Shown here in pieces: positions 1 to 6,249 of a DNA stretch of 9,273 nt. Source of the DNA: Nitrososphaera sp035547955 (GTDB taxonomy: Archaea > Thermoproteota > Nitrososphaeria > Nitrososphaerales > Nitrososphaeraceae). Positions within the stretch are counted from its first letter, which is position 1, and each line of letters starts with the position of its first letter. The position numbers were made by a program, and so were the translations under genes. The stretch spans positions 1-9,273 of the forward strand of contig DASZTR010000151.1 of the NCBI GenBank assembly GCA_035547955.1. The letters run 5' to 3'. The notes under the pieces were generated by a model, which ran no database searches, had not been told where the DNA came from, and was given only the letters and a program-made list of their open reading frames with translations.

Positions 1-1296
1 AGGCGAGTTGTAGTAGACGGCGTAAGCACCAAGTTCCTTTGCGATATTTGAGTTGAGCTCGTTTATCGAAGATACCTCGCCCACGTACTTGTTGGCCACA
101 AGGTCGCGGTTATGTGTGTACAGGCCGACCTGCCTGCCGTCCACTGTCGGCACGTAGCTGACCACCACGTCAATTCTCCTTGCACCGGCGTTTTTCAGGT
201 AGTAGATGGTCTCCCGGGCGGTCGCGCTTGTTTGTATGGTTCCCTGCACGGTCGCGATGTTCCTGTCTTTGACCAGCGGCTGCATCACGAATTTGAGCGA
301 CCTGCCAGTGGTGAGCAGCTTATTCTTGCTGTCCTGCTCTGAAAAGTCTATCATGTTGTCGGAGTCGTCGTATCTGTCTTTAATCACGCCTTCTGCGATG
401 TCAAAATGCACAGAATGCGTTCGATAAGCAAGTCCAAAGCCTAGCGCCATCGGGCGCGTATAGTCAGGCTCCGCGTACGCCGAGTCGAGATCTCGCACCT
501 TCAGGTCAAGGGATAAAAAGTCTGCCTGCTCCTTGCCGATGCTCTTCCGTATCTCATAGATGCTCTTTCCTCCAAGGGTCGCCACCACGCTTGACTCGCG
601 AATGAACTCAAAGGGGTCCATCATCAGCTTCGAGTCATGGCTTGTGGCGATTACCTCAAGGCCAGCGCGCTTGCCCATCTTTAGCAGGTGGCCGGGCTTT
701 ATCTCGGAAAACTCCATGTCTACAAGCGACGCCCGGAGCGAATTTTCAGAGGCGACGATGTTTAGCGTCCTGTCCTTTCGCGACGCAGTCGCAAGGGGCT
801 TGAATCCTGTGCTGTCGCGGTACGCGTACACCTCGTCATGGAGTTTTACCAGCAGGTTTCCTCGCAAGTGCCTGTCAAGGAACTCGACTGCCCTGTCAGG
901 GTCCTTTTGCAAAAGCGTAACAAAAATGTAGTAGATTTTGAAGAGCGAGTCGGAATGCTTTGCTGGCCCGACGTACGGATGCAGGTGCAGTTTTTCCGTG
1001 TCGACGAAAAACCCATCAAAGGCCACCTGGGCTGACTGCATGCTCGCAAACGGGGGCGACCTCTTTAGAAGGTAGCCAATGCCGCACACGCCGCCCAGCT
1101 TTTCCTTGTGCGCCACCTTCAGTATAGCGTCGTCAGGGGGAAGCGAACCATCGGCGCCAACTGACCCGCTTCCGGCCATCATGCGCCAGTACGCCTTGCC
1201 GCGGTGCTGCAGCATACGCATGGCGTGTGCAAGGTAATAGACTACGGCCTGTTTTGGTTCAGTGCCGTGGTTGTAGATGGCGACTATGCCGGCCAT
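1..1296 (-). CDS. PurF-like protein (amidophosphoribosyltransferase homologue, probably catalytically dead), 3' end cut by window
   Basis: Reading the minus strand from the ATG at 1296 gives 432 codons open to the window edge. The protein follows the layout of glutamine PRPP amidotransferase (PurF): an Ntn-type glutaminase half (LQHRGK at 29-34, DGFFV at 94-98, DSTGFKPLA at 161-169, ASENS at 182-186, EIKPG at 198-202), then a phosphoribosyltransferase half (FEFIRESS at 229-236, GGKSIYEIRKSIG at 242-254, KDRYD at 306-310, and a C-terminal region matching the PurF end, so only a short tail is missing). Key residues are absent. PurF needs Cys right after the initiator Met, but here it is Ala2 (MAGIV). 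The PRPP loop, normally VVLVDDSIVRGTT, reads IATVQGTIQTSATA at 347-360, without the two Asp. The Arg of the glutamine pocket is not recognisable. I infer a non-catalytic paralogue with a regulatory or scaffold role. The start is fixed by an in-frame stop 8 codons upstream and a TATA-like box. Confidence 0.82.
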   Translation of the reverse strand, partial: MAGIVAIYNHGTEPKQAVVYYLAHAMRMLQHRGKAYWRMMAGSGSVGADGSLPPDDAILKVAHKEKLGGVCGIGYLLKRSPPFASMQSAQVAFDGFFVDTEKLHLHPYVGPAKHSDSLFKIYYIFVTLLQKDPDRAVEFLDRHLRGNLLVKLHDEVYAYRDSTGFKPLATASRKDRTLNIVASENSLRASLVDMEFSEIKPGHLLKMGKRAGLEVIATSHDSKLMMDPFEFIRESSVVATLGGKSIYEIRKSIGKEQADFLSLDLKVRDLDSAYAEPDYTRPMALGFGLAYRTHSVHFDIAEGVIKDRYDDSDNMIDFSEQDSKNKLLTTGRSLKFVMQPLVKDRNIATVQGTIQTSATARETIYYLKNAGARRIDVVVSYVPTVDGRQVGLYTHNRDLVANKYVGEVSSINELNSNIAKELGAYAVYYNSP

Positions 1297-1321
1297 TTGT
1301 ACCAGCTCTGGAGGAGTTTAG

Positions 1322-1331
1322 ATAAAAATCT
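1322..1331 (-). promoter_or_regulatory. TATA-like box of the PurF-like gene (may double as leuD terminator)
   Basis: On the minus strand this reads GATTTTTATC, centred about 31 bases before the ATG at 1296, so transcription would start roughly 4-5 bases before the start codon. It also lies just past the leuD stop codon (1334-1336), and its T-run could serve as an archaeal T-rich terminator. Position and composition are seen; function is inferred. Confidence 0.45.
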
Positions 1332-1333
1332 TG

Positions 1334-1924
1334 TTAGAGCGAAGGCACAAACGTCTGCCTTTGCCGCTCGTATTCTGATATCTCGCTTTCAAGCTGGAGA
1401 GTAAGGCCGATGCTGTCAAGGCCCTCAAGCAAGAGCTTTTTCCTAAATTCGTCTATCTCAAAGCGCATGATTTTCTGGCTGGCCTTTACTGTCTGCGCTG
1501 CAAGGTCTATTTCGATCTCTAGATCGCCGTTCTGGAAAAGGTAATCGACCTCCTTTCCCGCAAGCCTGACTAGCAGGATGCCGTTTTTGGAGCAGTTGTT
1601 GTAGAAAATGTCTGCAAACGACGGTGCTATCACCGCCTTAAAACCGTAGTCGAGTATTGCCCATGCGGCGTGTTCGCGCGAGCTCCCGCTGCCAAAATTA
1701 TCCCGTGCGAGAAGGATCTGCCTCCCCTTGTACTTCGGGTCGTTGAGCACGAAATCAGGCCTAGGGTTGCCTGCCGCGTCAAAGCGCCAGTCGTAAAAGA
1801 GGTACTTGCCAAACCCGGAGCGGCTTAACAGTTTTAGAAACTGCTTTGGCACTATCTGGTCAGTGTCGACGTTTACCCTGTCAAGGGGCGTCGCCCTGCT
1901 CTTTAGCACCGTAAACGGCGTCAC
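1334..1924 (-). CDS. leuD: 3-isopropylmalate dehydratase small subunit
   Basis: LeuD pairs with LeuC to form the [4Fe-4S] isomerase that converts 2-isopropylmalate to 3-isopropylmalate in leucine synthesis in the cytosol. The 196-residue protein has the full small-subunit pattern: NVDTDQIVPKQFL at 18-30, DWRF at 45-48, the swivel-domain loop NFGSGSSREHAAW at 76-88, and IAPSFADIFYNN at 99-110. Length and sequence resemble bacterial LeuD (about 200 residues) rather than the shorter archaeal LeuD/HacB type (about 160-170). The start is GTG at 1924, 4 bases after the leuC stop, so the two are co-transcribed and probably translationally coupled. A GAGGGAG stretch inside the leuC end is a possible but distant ribosome binding site. 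The spacing to the following PurF-like gene is 37 bases. Confidence 0.96.
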   Translation of the reverse strand: MTPFTVLKSRATPLDRVNVDTDQIVPKQFLKLLSRSGFGKYLFYDWRFDAAGNPRPDFVLNDPKYKGRQILLARDNFGSGSSREHAAWAILDYGFKAVIAPSFADIFYNNCSKNGILLVRLAGKEVDYLFQNGDLEIEIDLAAQTVKASQKIMRFEIDEFRKKLLLEGLDSIGLTLQLESEISEYERQRQTFVPSL

Positions 1925-1928
1925 GACG

Positions 1929-3359
1929 CTAAAGCCACTCCCTCACGTCCACAAAGTGGCCCGCTATCGCAGCCGCTGCGGCCATCACCGGGCTCACAAG
2001 GTGCGTCCTGCCACCCGTCCCCTGCCTCCCTTCAAAGTTGCGGTTTGAGGTGCTCGCGCAGCGCTCACCGGGCGCAAGGATATCAGGGTTCATGCCAAGG
2101 CACATGCTGCAGCCTGACTCGCGCCACTCAAAGCCGGCATCCTTGAATACATGGTCAAGGCCGAGCTTTTCTGCCGCCGCTTTTACGTGCTGCGACCCGG
2201 GCACCACCATCGCCCTCACGCTCGGCGACACCTTGCGGCCCTTTACTGCGACTGACGCCTCCACGAGGTCTTCAAGGCGCGAATTGGTGCACGAGCCGAT
2301 AAAGACTCGGTCGAGCTTGATATCAGTGATGGGCGTTCCGGGTGCAAGCGCCATGTAATCTAGCGCACGGACTGCCGCCTTGCGCTCGTTTTCATTACCT
2401 CTGGCAAACTCGTCAGGCGACGGCACGCTTTCGTTCACGCTCGACACCATCCCGGGGTTCGTGCCCCAGCTTACCTGCGGAGCAAGCGACGCAGTGTCGA
2501 TCGTGATTGACCTGTCGAATTTCGCGTTATCGTCGGTGCGCAGACCTTTCCAGTACTCCATTGCGCGCTCAAACTGCTCCCCCTTCGGGGCATAGCGCCT
2601 GCCCCTGATATAGTCAAAAGTCGTTTCGTCGGGCGCGACGAGGCCGGCCCGCGCGCCGCCCTCTATTGACATGTTGCATATCGTCATCCTGTTCTCCATA
2701 GAGAGCTCTGAAATCGCGTCGCCGCGGTATTCCATTACGGAGCCGGTGCCGCCGGCGGTGCCTATTGTCCGTATGAGGTAGAGCACCATGTCTTTTGCGG
2801 TCACGGCATGCCTGTTCCTGCGTCGTCCGTCAAAATTGATGGCAAAAGTCCGGGGCTTGTCCATCCACATTGTCTGTGTAGCAAGCACGTGCTCGACCTC
2901 GCTCGTCCCTATACCAAACGCAAGGGCGCCAAAAGCGCCGTGCGTAGATGTATGGCTGTCGCCACACACGATTGTCGTGCCTGGGATTGTCAGCCCGAGC
3001 TCCGGCCCTATCACGTGTACTATGCCCTGGTCTGGGCTGTGCATGTCAAACAGTGTAATCCCAAACTCCCTGCAGTTGTCTGCAAGCGTGCGTATCTGCA
3101 TCGCAGATATCTGGTCGACTATGGGAAGCGACCGCTCGGTGGTGGGCACGTTGTGGTCCATAGTAGCGTACGTTAGGTCTGGCCGGCGCACCCTTCGGCG
3201 GTTCAAACGGAGCCCGTCAAAGGCTTGCGGAGATGTCACTTCATGGACCAAGTGGCGGTCAATGTAGAGCAGGGATGGCCCGCCTTCCTTCTCGCGGCTA
3301 TGGACGACGTGGCTTTCCCAAATCTTTTCAAATATGGTCCTTGGTGGGTGAGAGGCCAA
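1929..3359 (-). CDS. leuC: 3-isopropylmalate dehydratase large subunit
   Basis: Aconitase-family large subunit of isopropylmalate isomerase in leucine biosynthesis. It contains LLYIDRHLVHEVTSPQAFDG near the N-terminus, GDSHTSTHGAFGALAFGIG, and the three [4Fe-4S] cluster cysteines in GSCTNSR (Cys357) and GCSMCLGMN (Cys417, Cys420). GERCASTSNRNFEGRQG and HLVSPVMAAAAA complete the C-terminal part. It is the bacterial-type LeuC of about 470 residues, very close to proteobacterial proteins in motif wording. The frame is open to an ATG at 3410, but I prefer TTG at 3359, giving 476 residues beginning MASHPPRTIFEKI. That matches the usual family N-terminus, and the TATA box at 3385-3393 would lie inside the longer reading frame and so downstream of the ATG. 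Forms an operon with leuD and diverges from psmB. Confidence 0.95.
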   Translation of the reverse strand: MASHPPRTIFEKIWESHVVHSREKEGGPSLLYIDRHLVHEVTSPQAFDGLRLNRRRVRRPDLTYATMDHNVPTTERSLPIVDQISAMQIRTLADNCREFGITLFDMHSPDQGIVHVIGPELGLTIPGTTIVCGDSHTSTHGAFGALAFGIGTSEVEHVLATQTMWMDKPRTFAINFDGRRRNRHAVTAKDMVLYLIRTIGTAGGTGSVMEYRGDAISELSMENRMTICNMSIEGGARAGLVAPDETTFDYIRGRRYAPKGEQFERAMEYWKGLRTDDNAKFDRSITIDTASLAPQVSWGTNPGMVSSVNESVPSPDEFARGNENERKAAVRALDYMALAPGTPITDIKLDRVFIGSCTNSRLEDLVEASVAVKGRKVSPSVRAMVVPGSQHVKAAAEKLGLDHVFKDAGFEWRESGCSMCLGMNPDILAPGERCASTSNRNFEGRQGTGGRTHLVSPVMAAAAAIAGHFVDVREWL

Positions 3360-3384
3360 GCGAGAGAGGACTTGGCGGCAGGGG

Positions 3385-3393
3385 AATATAAAA
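3385..3393 (-). promoter_or_regulatory. TATA box of leuCD
   Basis: TTTTATATT on the minus strand, centred 30 bases before the TTG at 3359. This predicts a transcript starting within a few bases of the start codon, so a nearly leaderless leuC message. It decides the leuC start. Confidence 0.6.
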
Positions 3394-3420
3394 CAACGAG
3401 TAGGCGACATGCAGAGATAG

Positions 3421-3428
3421 TTTTAAAT
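3421..3428 (+). promoter_or_regulatory. TATA box of psmB
   Basis: TTTTAAAT centred about 34 bases before the psmB ATG at 3459, predicting a leader of roughly 8 bases without a Shine-Dalgarno sequence. It lies about 35 bases from the divergent leuC TATA box, so the two basal transcription complexes would be close neighbours. Confidence 0.55.
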
Positions 3429-3458
3429 CAGGTCGGGATTCTCTTGCAGCCATATAAA

Positions 3459-4118
3459 ATGCACCCCCAGGACAACCGTTACCCGGAGTATATCGCTGAC
3501 CAAATAAAGAAGGGTACGACCACGTGCGCCCTAACATGCAGGGACGGAGTGGTGCTGGCGGCAGACACAAGGGCGAGCGCCGGCTTTTTCATCGCCGACA
3601 GGCACGTCATGAAAATCCAAAAGGTCGACAACCACCTTGCGATGACTATTGCAGGGGGAGTCGCCGACGCGCAGAATCTAGTCGACACCATGCGCTACAA
3701 CGCCAACATCTTCCGTCTGTCAAACAAGGAGGTCATGCCGGTCAAGTCGGCGGCAAGGCTCTGCTCAAACATACTGTTCAACAACCGCTACTTTCCCTAC
3801 TACGTCCAGATAATTATGGCGGGCTACACCGCCAAAGAAGGCGGCAGGATATACAACATTGACCTGTTCGGCTCGCTCACGACTGAAAAGTTCATCTCCA
3901 CGGGTTCCGGCTCGCCAGTCGCTTACGGCTACCTAGAGTCCGAATTCAAGGAAGGCATGGGCGTAAACGACGCTTACAAGGTAGCGATGCAGGCAATCGC
4001 TGCGGCAATCCGCAGGAATGCCGGGACGGGCGACAACATCAACGTAGCCATCATCGACAAGGACGGCTACCGCGAACTTTCAAAGGAACAAAAGGCCGAA
4101 GTGGGCGTCGTCTTTTAG
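3459..4118 (+). CDS. psmB: 20S proteasome beta subunit precursor
   Basis: Catalytic-ring subunit of the archaeal 20S proteasome, an N-terminal threonine protease. The 219-residue precursor has an 18-residue propeptide after Met ending in Gly19, then TTTCAL, so autocleavage would expose Thr20 as mature Thr1. Asp17 (LAADTRAS) and Lys33 (HVMK) of the mature numbering are present, as is the GSGS serine at position 131 (Thermoplasma Ser129). The usual Arg-Asp of the RDxxSGD segment is instead RNAGTGD: mature Asn168 stands where Thermoplasma has Asp166. The protein therefore looks processed and probably active, with one altered supporting residue. The frame is open back to 3225 inside leuC; I choose the ATG at 3459 because it gives the normal length and follows a TATA box. 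Archaea of this group may carry a second beta subunit elsewhere, so the number suffix is left open. Confidence 0.93.
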   Translation: MHPQDNRYPEYIADQIKKGTTTCALTCRDGVVLAADTRASAGFFIADRHVMKIQKVDNHLAMTIAGGVADAQNLVDTMRYNANIFRLSNKEVMPVKSAARLCSNILFNNRYFPYYVQIIMAGYTAKEGGRIYNIDLFGSLTTEKFISTGSGSPVAYGYLESEFKEGMGVNDAYKVAMQAIAAAIRRNAGTGDNINVAIIDKDGYRELSKEQKAEVGVVF

Positions 4119-4135
4119 ACGGCCCACGGCACATC

Positions 4136-4144
4136 TTATTTTTA
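4136..4144 (+). terminator. T-rich terminator of psmB
   Basis: TTATTTTTA 18 bases past the psmB stop. Archaeal transcription commonly ends at T-rich tracts in the coding strand. It overlaps the stop codon (4142-4144) of the convergent peptidase gene. Confidence 0.45.
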
Positions 4145-5620
4145 CATGCTCTCTTGCCTGCTATAGTTTGTTATTTCATTCATAAACAGACCAGAGTCCA
4201 TCTTGGAGAATGCGGTCAGCTCGATTTTTGCACCTGGTCTCATGAACTGGCGTATTTCGTCTCCCGCTTCTCTGACTGTCCACCAGTCTTCTCCAAACCT
4301 CCCTTGCAGGTGCTTTTCAAGCTCTGCCGCGCGGACGGCCGCTATCAGGTAGCTTGGCACGTACATTACTGCATCAGGCAGTATGTGGTGGAGCAGCCAG
4401 TACTCGCCCGGCACGTCAAGCCCGGTGTATTCCCGCAGTAACTTGCCATAGAGGTCGCTTGCCTGCCCTACGGAGAGCTTTTTGCGCCAGTACTCGGCCT
4501 TCATGAGCGAGTTTGCAGCGTAGAACGCGACGAAAAAGAGCTCCATAAAGTTGCTCCTCCACCGCAGTTCATCAAGGGCGCGCTCGTCAGTCACGCCGAG
4601 CGTCTTCAGGTAGCGCCGGTTCTGTGTCAGCCGCTCTATGAATATAGAGAATATCTCTGCGACCCCCATCGAAAAGCCGTAGCGGTCCCAGTAGTCAAGT
4701 GATGGGTCGATGGATGTCGCATGCGCCGCGTGGCCCATTTCGTGGTAGCACCCCTGCAGGTCAAAGTAGGGGCTTTCGCTCTTGTACAATACTCTGATAT
4801 CGTTTGGCACCTGTACGAAAAAGCATATTGGCGAAGGGTACTTGTCCTTGCGGTTTTCCACGTCTATCTGGATCTTGGATAAATCAAAGCCCAGTCCTTC
4901 AAGTGTCCTTTTGACCTGCACAGTCGGGTCTATTCCCGAAAAGTGCCTTTCGAGGTCAGAGTAGACACGGTTCCTGAAAAAGTAAAAGTCGTCATAGTAT
5001 TCTGCCGGCCTGCCAAGCACCTTGTGTGACACGTCAGAAAGGGCCTCCTGGAAAGGCCTTTTGGCCTGTCTGCCCATCGACTTTACAAAACGCGTCAGCT
5101 GGGAGTATGTGAATTTCTCGTTTTCAAGGTAGCCTGCGAGAGGGTCGAGCTTTGTTCTTCTTTTTTTGTCAGGATGCCCGGCATACACGCTAGAGATTGC
5201 GTCAAAGCGCGCCTTTACCACCGGCGCCAAAAATCGCGCCTTTTGCATAAACTCGTCAAATACTGCCTTGCGGTTTTTTTGGTCTTGCTCGGCGCTGTTG
5301 TACTGGCGCCACGAGCTCCAGTTCACGGGTTTGCCCTTGAACTTTTTTTGCACTGAAACGATCTTGGTGTTGCGCAGTTCATACAGCTTTAGCTCGAGCT
5401 TCTTGGCAGACGAATCGGCCATGCTCTCGATTGACGACAGGTAGAGTTCCCGAGGTTCTTCAAAATTCTCAAGGAACAGCCTTGCGGCAAGCGATTTCAT
5501 ATCCGCGAGTCGCTCTATTGTCTTTATGCTGTTCTTCAGGCCGGCGTACTGCCGATAGCGCTCGTCGGACTCGGCAATGTAGATCCTTTCGTCAAGCTGG
5601 CACCACTGGTCAAGGTTCAT
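4142..5620 (-). CDS. M3-family zinc oligopeptidase (PepF/thimet type)
   Basis: Predicted cytosolic metallopeptidase cleaving short peptides, possibly products of the proteasome. The frame runs to an ATG at 5653, but I choose the ATG at 5620 (492 residues, MNLDQWCQLDER) because the likely TATA box at 5661-5668 puts the transcript start near 5639, downstream of 5653. In the 492-residue numbering the zinc site is HEMGH (His293, Glu294, His297), with the third ligand Glu322 in GVAEIFS, 25 residues after the second His, the same spacing as in thimet oligopeptidase. Near the C-terminus HHILPDAVMYVPSYLIA (His411/412, Tyr420, Tyr424) matches the His/Tyr substrate-binding segment of M3 enzymes. The first 280 residues are mostly helical and charged, as expected of the M3 lid domain. 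No signal peptide. It is shorter than typical PepF (about 560-600). Convergent with psmB, divergent from the PH-like gene. Confidence 0.85.
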   Translation of the reverse strand: MNLDQWCQLDERIYIAESDERYRQYAGLKNSIKTIERLADMKSLAARLFLENFEEPRELYLSSIESMADSSAKKLELKLYELRNTKIVSVQKKFKGKPVNWSSWRQYNSAEQDQKNRKAVFDEFMQKARFLAPVVKARFDAISSVYAGHPDKKRRTKLDPLAGYLENEKFTYSQLTRFVKSMGRQAKRPFQEALSDVSHKVLGRPAEYYDDFYFFRNRVYSDLERHFSGIDPTVQVKRTLEGLGFDLSKIQIDVENRKDKYPSPICFFVQVPNDIRVLYKSESPYFDLQGCYHEMGHAAHATSIDPSLDYWDRYGFSMGVAEIFSIFIERLTQNRRYLKTLGVTDERALDELRWRSNFMELFFVAFYAANSLMKAEYWRKKLSVGQASDLYGKLLREYTGLDVPGEYWLLHHILPDAVMYVPSYLIAAVRAAELEKHLQGRFGEDWWTVREAGDEIRQFMRPGAKIELTAFSKMDSGLFMNEITNYSRQESM

Positions 5621-5660
5621 AGTATGTGATAACTCTATAGAGACAACCAACATCTGCAGA

Positions 5661-5668
5661 TTTTAAAA
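5661..5668. promoter_or_regulatory. Shared symmetrical TATA box between the M3 peptidase and PH-like genes
   Basis: TTTTAAAA is its own reverse complement. Read leftward it predicts a start near 5639, 19 bases before the peptidase ATG at 5620. Read rightward it predicts one near 5691, 27 bases before the ATG at 5718. A second AT-rich stretch (TTATAT at about 5672-5677) could serve one direction. A 10-base palindrome CTCTATAGAG at 5633-5642 sits at the predicted leftward start. Confidence 0.45.
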
Positions 5669-5703
5669 ATGTTATATCGTCGCTAGGTGGAAGACATTCA
5701 GAC

Positions 5704-5710
5704 GGAGGAG
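5704..5710 (+). promoter_or_regulatory. Strong Shine-Dalgarno site of the PH-like gene
   Basis: GGAGGAG placed 7 bases before the ATG at 5718. It is the only clear Shine-Dalgarno site at a gene start in the window and fixes this start. Confidence 0.75.
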
Positions 5711-5717
5711 CACACAT

Positions 5718-6089
5718 ATGGTTTCTGCAATCGTCGGCATTGAAGGCAACAACGTGCTCGTCATAGAGCCGAGGGGCAGGCTGTCGAAATTTTTAACGCT
5801 TGCAAAGAGGGTCAAAGTTCCCCTTGCCTGCATTAAAGATGTGAGCACCAAAAGAGCAGAGATAAGGGGCATAAGGATTGCCGGCACTGCTCTGCCGCCG
5901 CACTATGCCGGCCGCTTTTACGACTTTAGGACAGGCAAGAAAATCTTTTACGCGCTTTCAGACAGGTACAAATGCGTCACGTTCTCGCTGGAAGGTGCAG
6001 AGTACGACGAGATAGTCGTGCAGGTGAATGATGACGACAAGGAGAGAGTTGCAGAAATGGTGAAAAAAGAGCTGGCTGGCCGGAAGTGA
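5718..6089 (+). CDS. Small PH-domain-like protein, function unknown
   Basis: A 123-residue soluble protein with no hydrophobic segment. The pattern is a chain of short beta strands: GNNVLVIEPRG at 10-20, VKVPLACIKDVST at 32-44 (the 'I-x-x-V' strand typical of bacterial PH-like domains), then RIAGTALPPHYAGRFYDF at 53-70, KKIFYALSD at 74-82 and KCVTFSLEGAEYDEIVVQV at 85-103. It ends with a C-terminal helix rich in Lys and Glu. This is the arrangement of small bacterial/archaeal PH-like domains (GT..PG..G.F, then ..K.V.I.L....Y..I.V.V), which often bind proteins or membranes. The fold assignment is by pattern only and no catalytic residues are visible. The start is secured by the Shine-Dalgarno site. 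It has its own promoter and is not in an operon with the next gene, which follows after 160 bases. Confidence 0.75.
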   Translation: MVSAIVGIEGNNVLVIEPRGRLSKFLTLAKRVKVPLACIKDVSTKRAEIRGIRIAGTALPPHYAGRFYDFRTGKKIFYALSDRYKCVTFSLEGAEYDEIVVQVNDDDKERVAEMVKKELAGRK

Positions 6090-6219
6090 GTCGCGTAATA
6101 TTCATAAAGTTTTGTCCAAACGTTCGGATTAACTGTTAAATCGATTTTCAAGCTCCCGGGGGTTGATGGAGCGAGCCACCTCCACCGGAGTCCGTGAATC
6201 CTTTTATCCTACAGATGCC

Positions 6220-6227
6220 AAATATAG
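6220..6227 (+). promoter_or_regulatory. TATA box of the winged-helix gene
   Basis: AAATATAG centred 26-27 bases before the ATG at 6250, the distance expected for a leaderless transcript. A second AT-rich stretch (CTTTTATC, 6201-6208) is a less well placed alternative. The rest of 6090-6249 shows no gene; the reading frame is open upstream to 6163 but would lie before this promoter. Confidence 0.5.
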
Positions 6228-6249
6228 ATCACTAGGCGCTAGCACAGAG

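Noticed and set aside
846..1049. Small open frame on the minus strand
   Set aside because: It is an out-of-frame shadow of the PurF-like gene, which is read intact through this stretch.
2788..3267. Plus-strand open frame of 159 codons
   Set aside because: Antisense to LeuC; its residues show no recognisable domain and LeuC motifs are continuous on the other strand.
3400..3450. Imperfect inverted repeat TGCAGAG / CTCTTGCA between leuC and psmB
   Set aside because: The arms need an unpaired base and are short; not better than chance in a promoter region.
3225..3458. 78-residue upstream extension of psmB overlapping leuC
   Set aside because: It lies antisense to conserved LeuC sequence and before the psmB TATA box, and it would give a far too long propeptide.
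6140..6205. Possible small RNA or tRNA-like hairpin (TGGAG...CTCCA)
   Set aside because: The stem is only five pairs, with no tRNA cloverleaf and no proper C/D or H/ACA box motifs.
6163..6249. N-terminal extension of the winged-helix protein from TTG/ATG
   Set aside because: The best TATA box (6220-6227) lies inside it, and the added residues precede an already plausible signal or anchor start.
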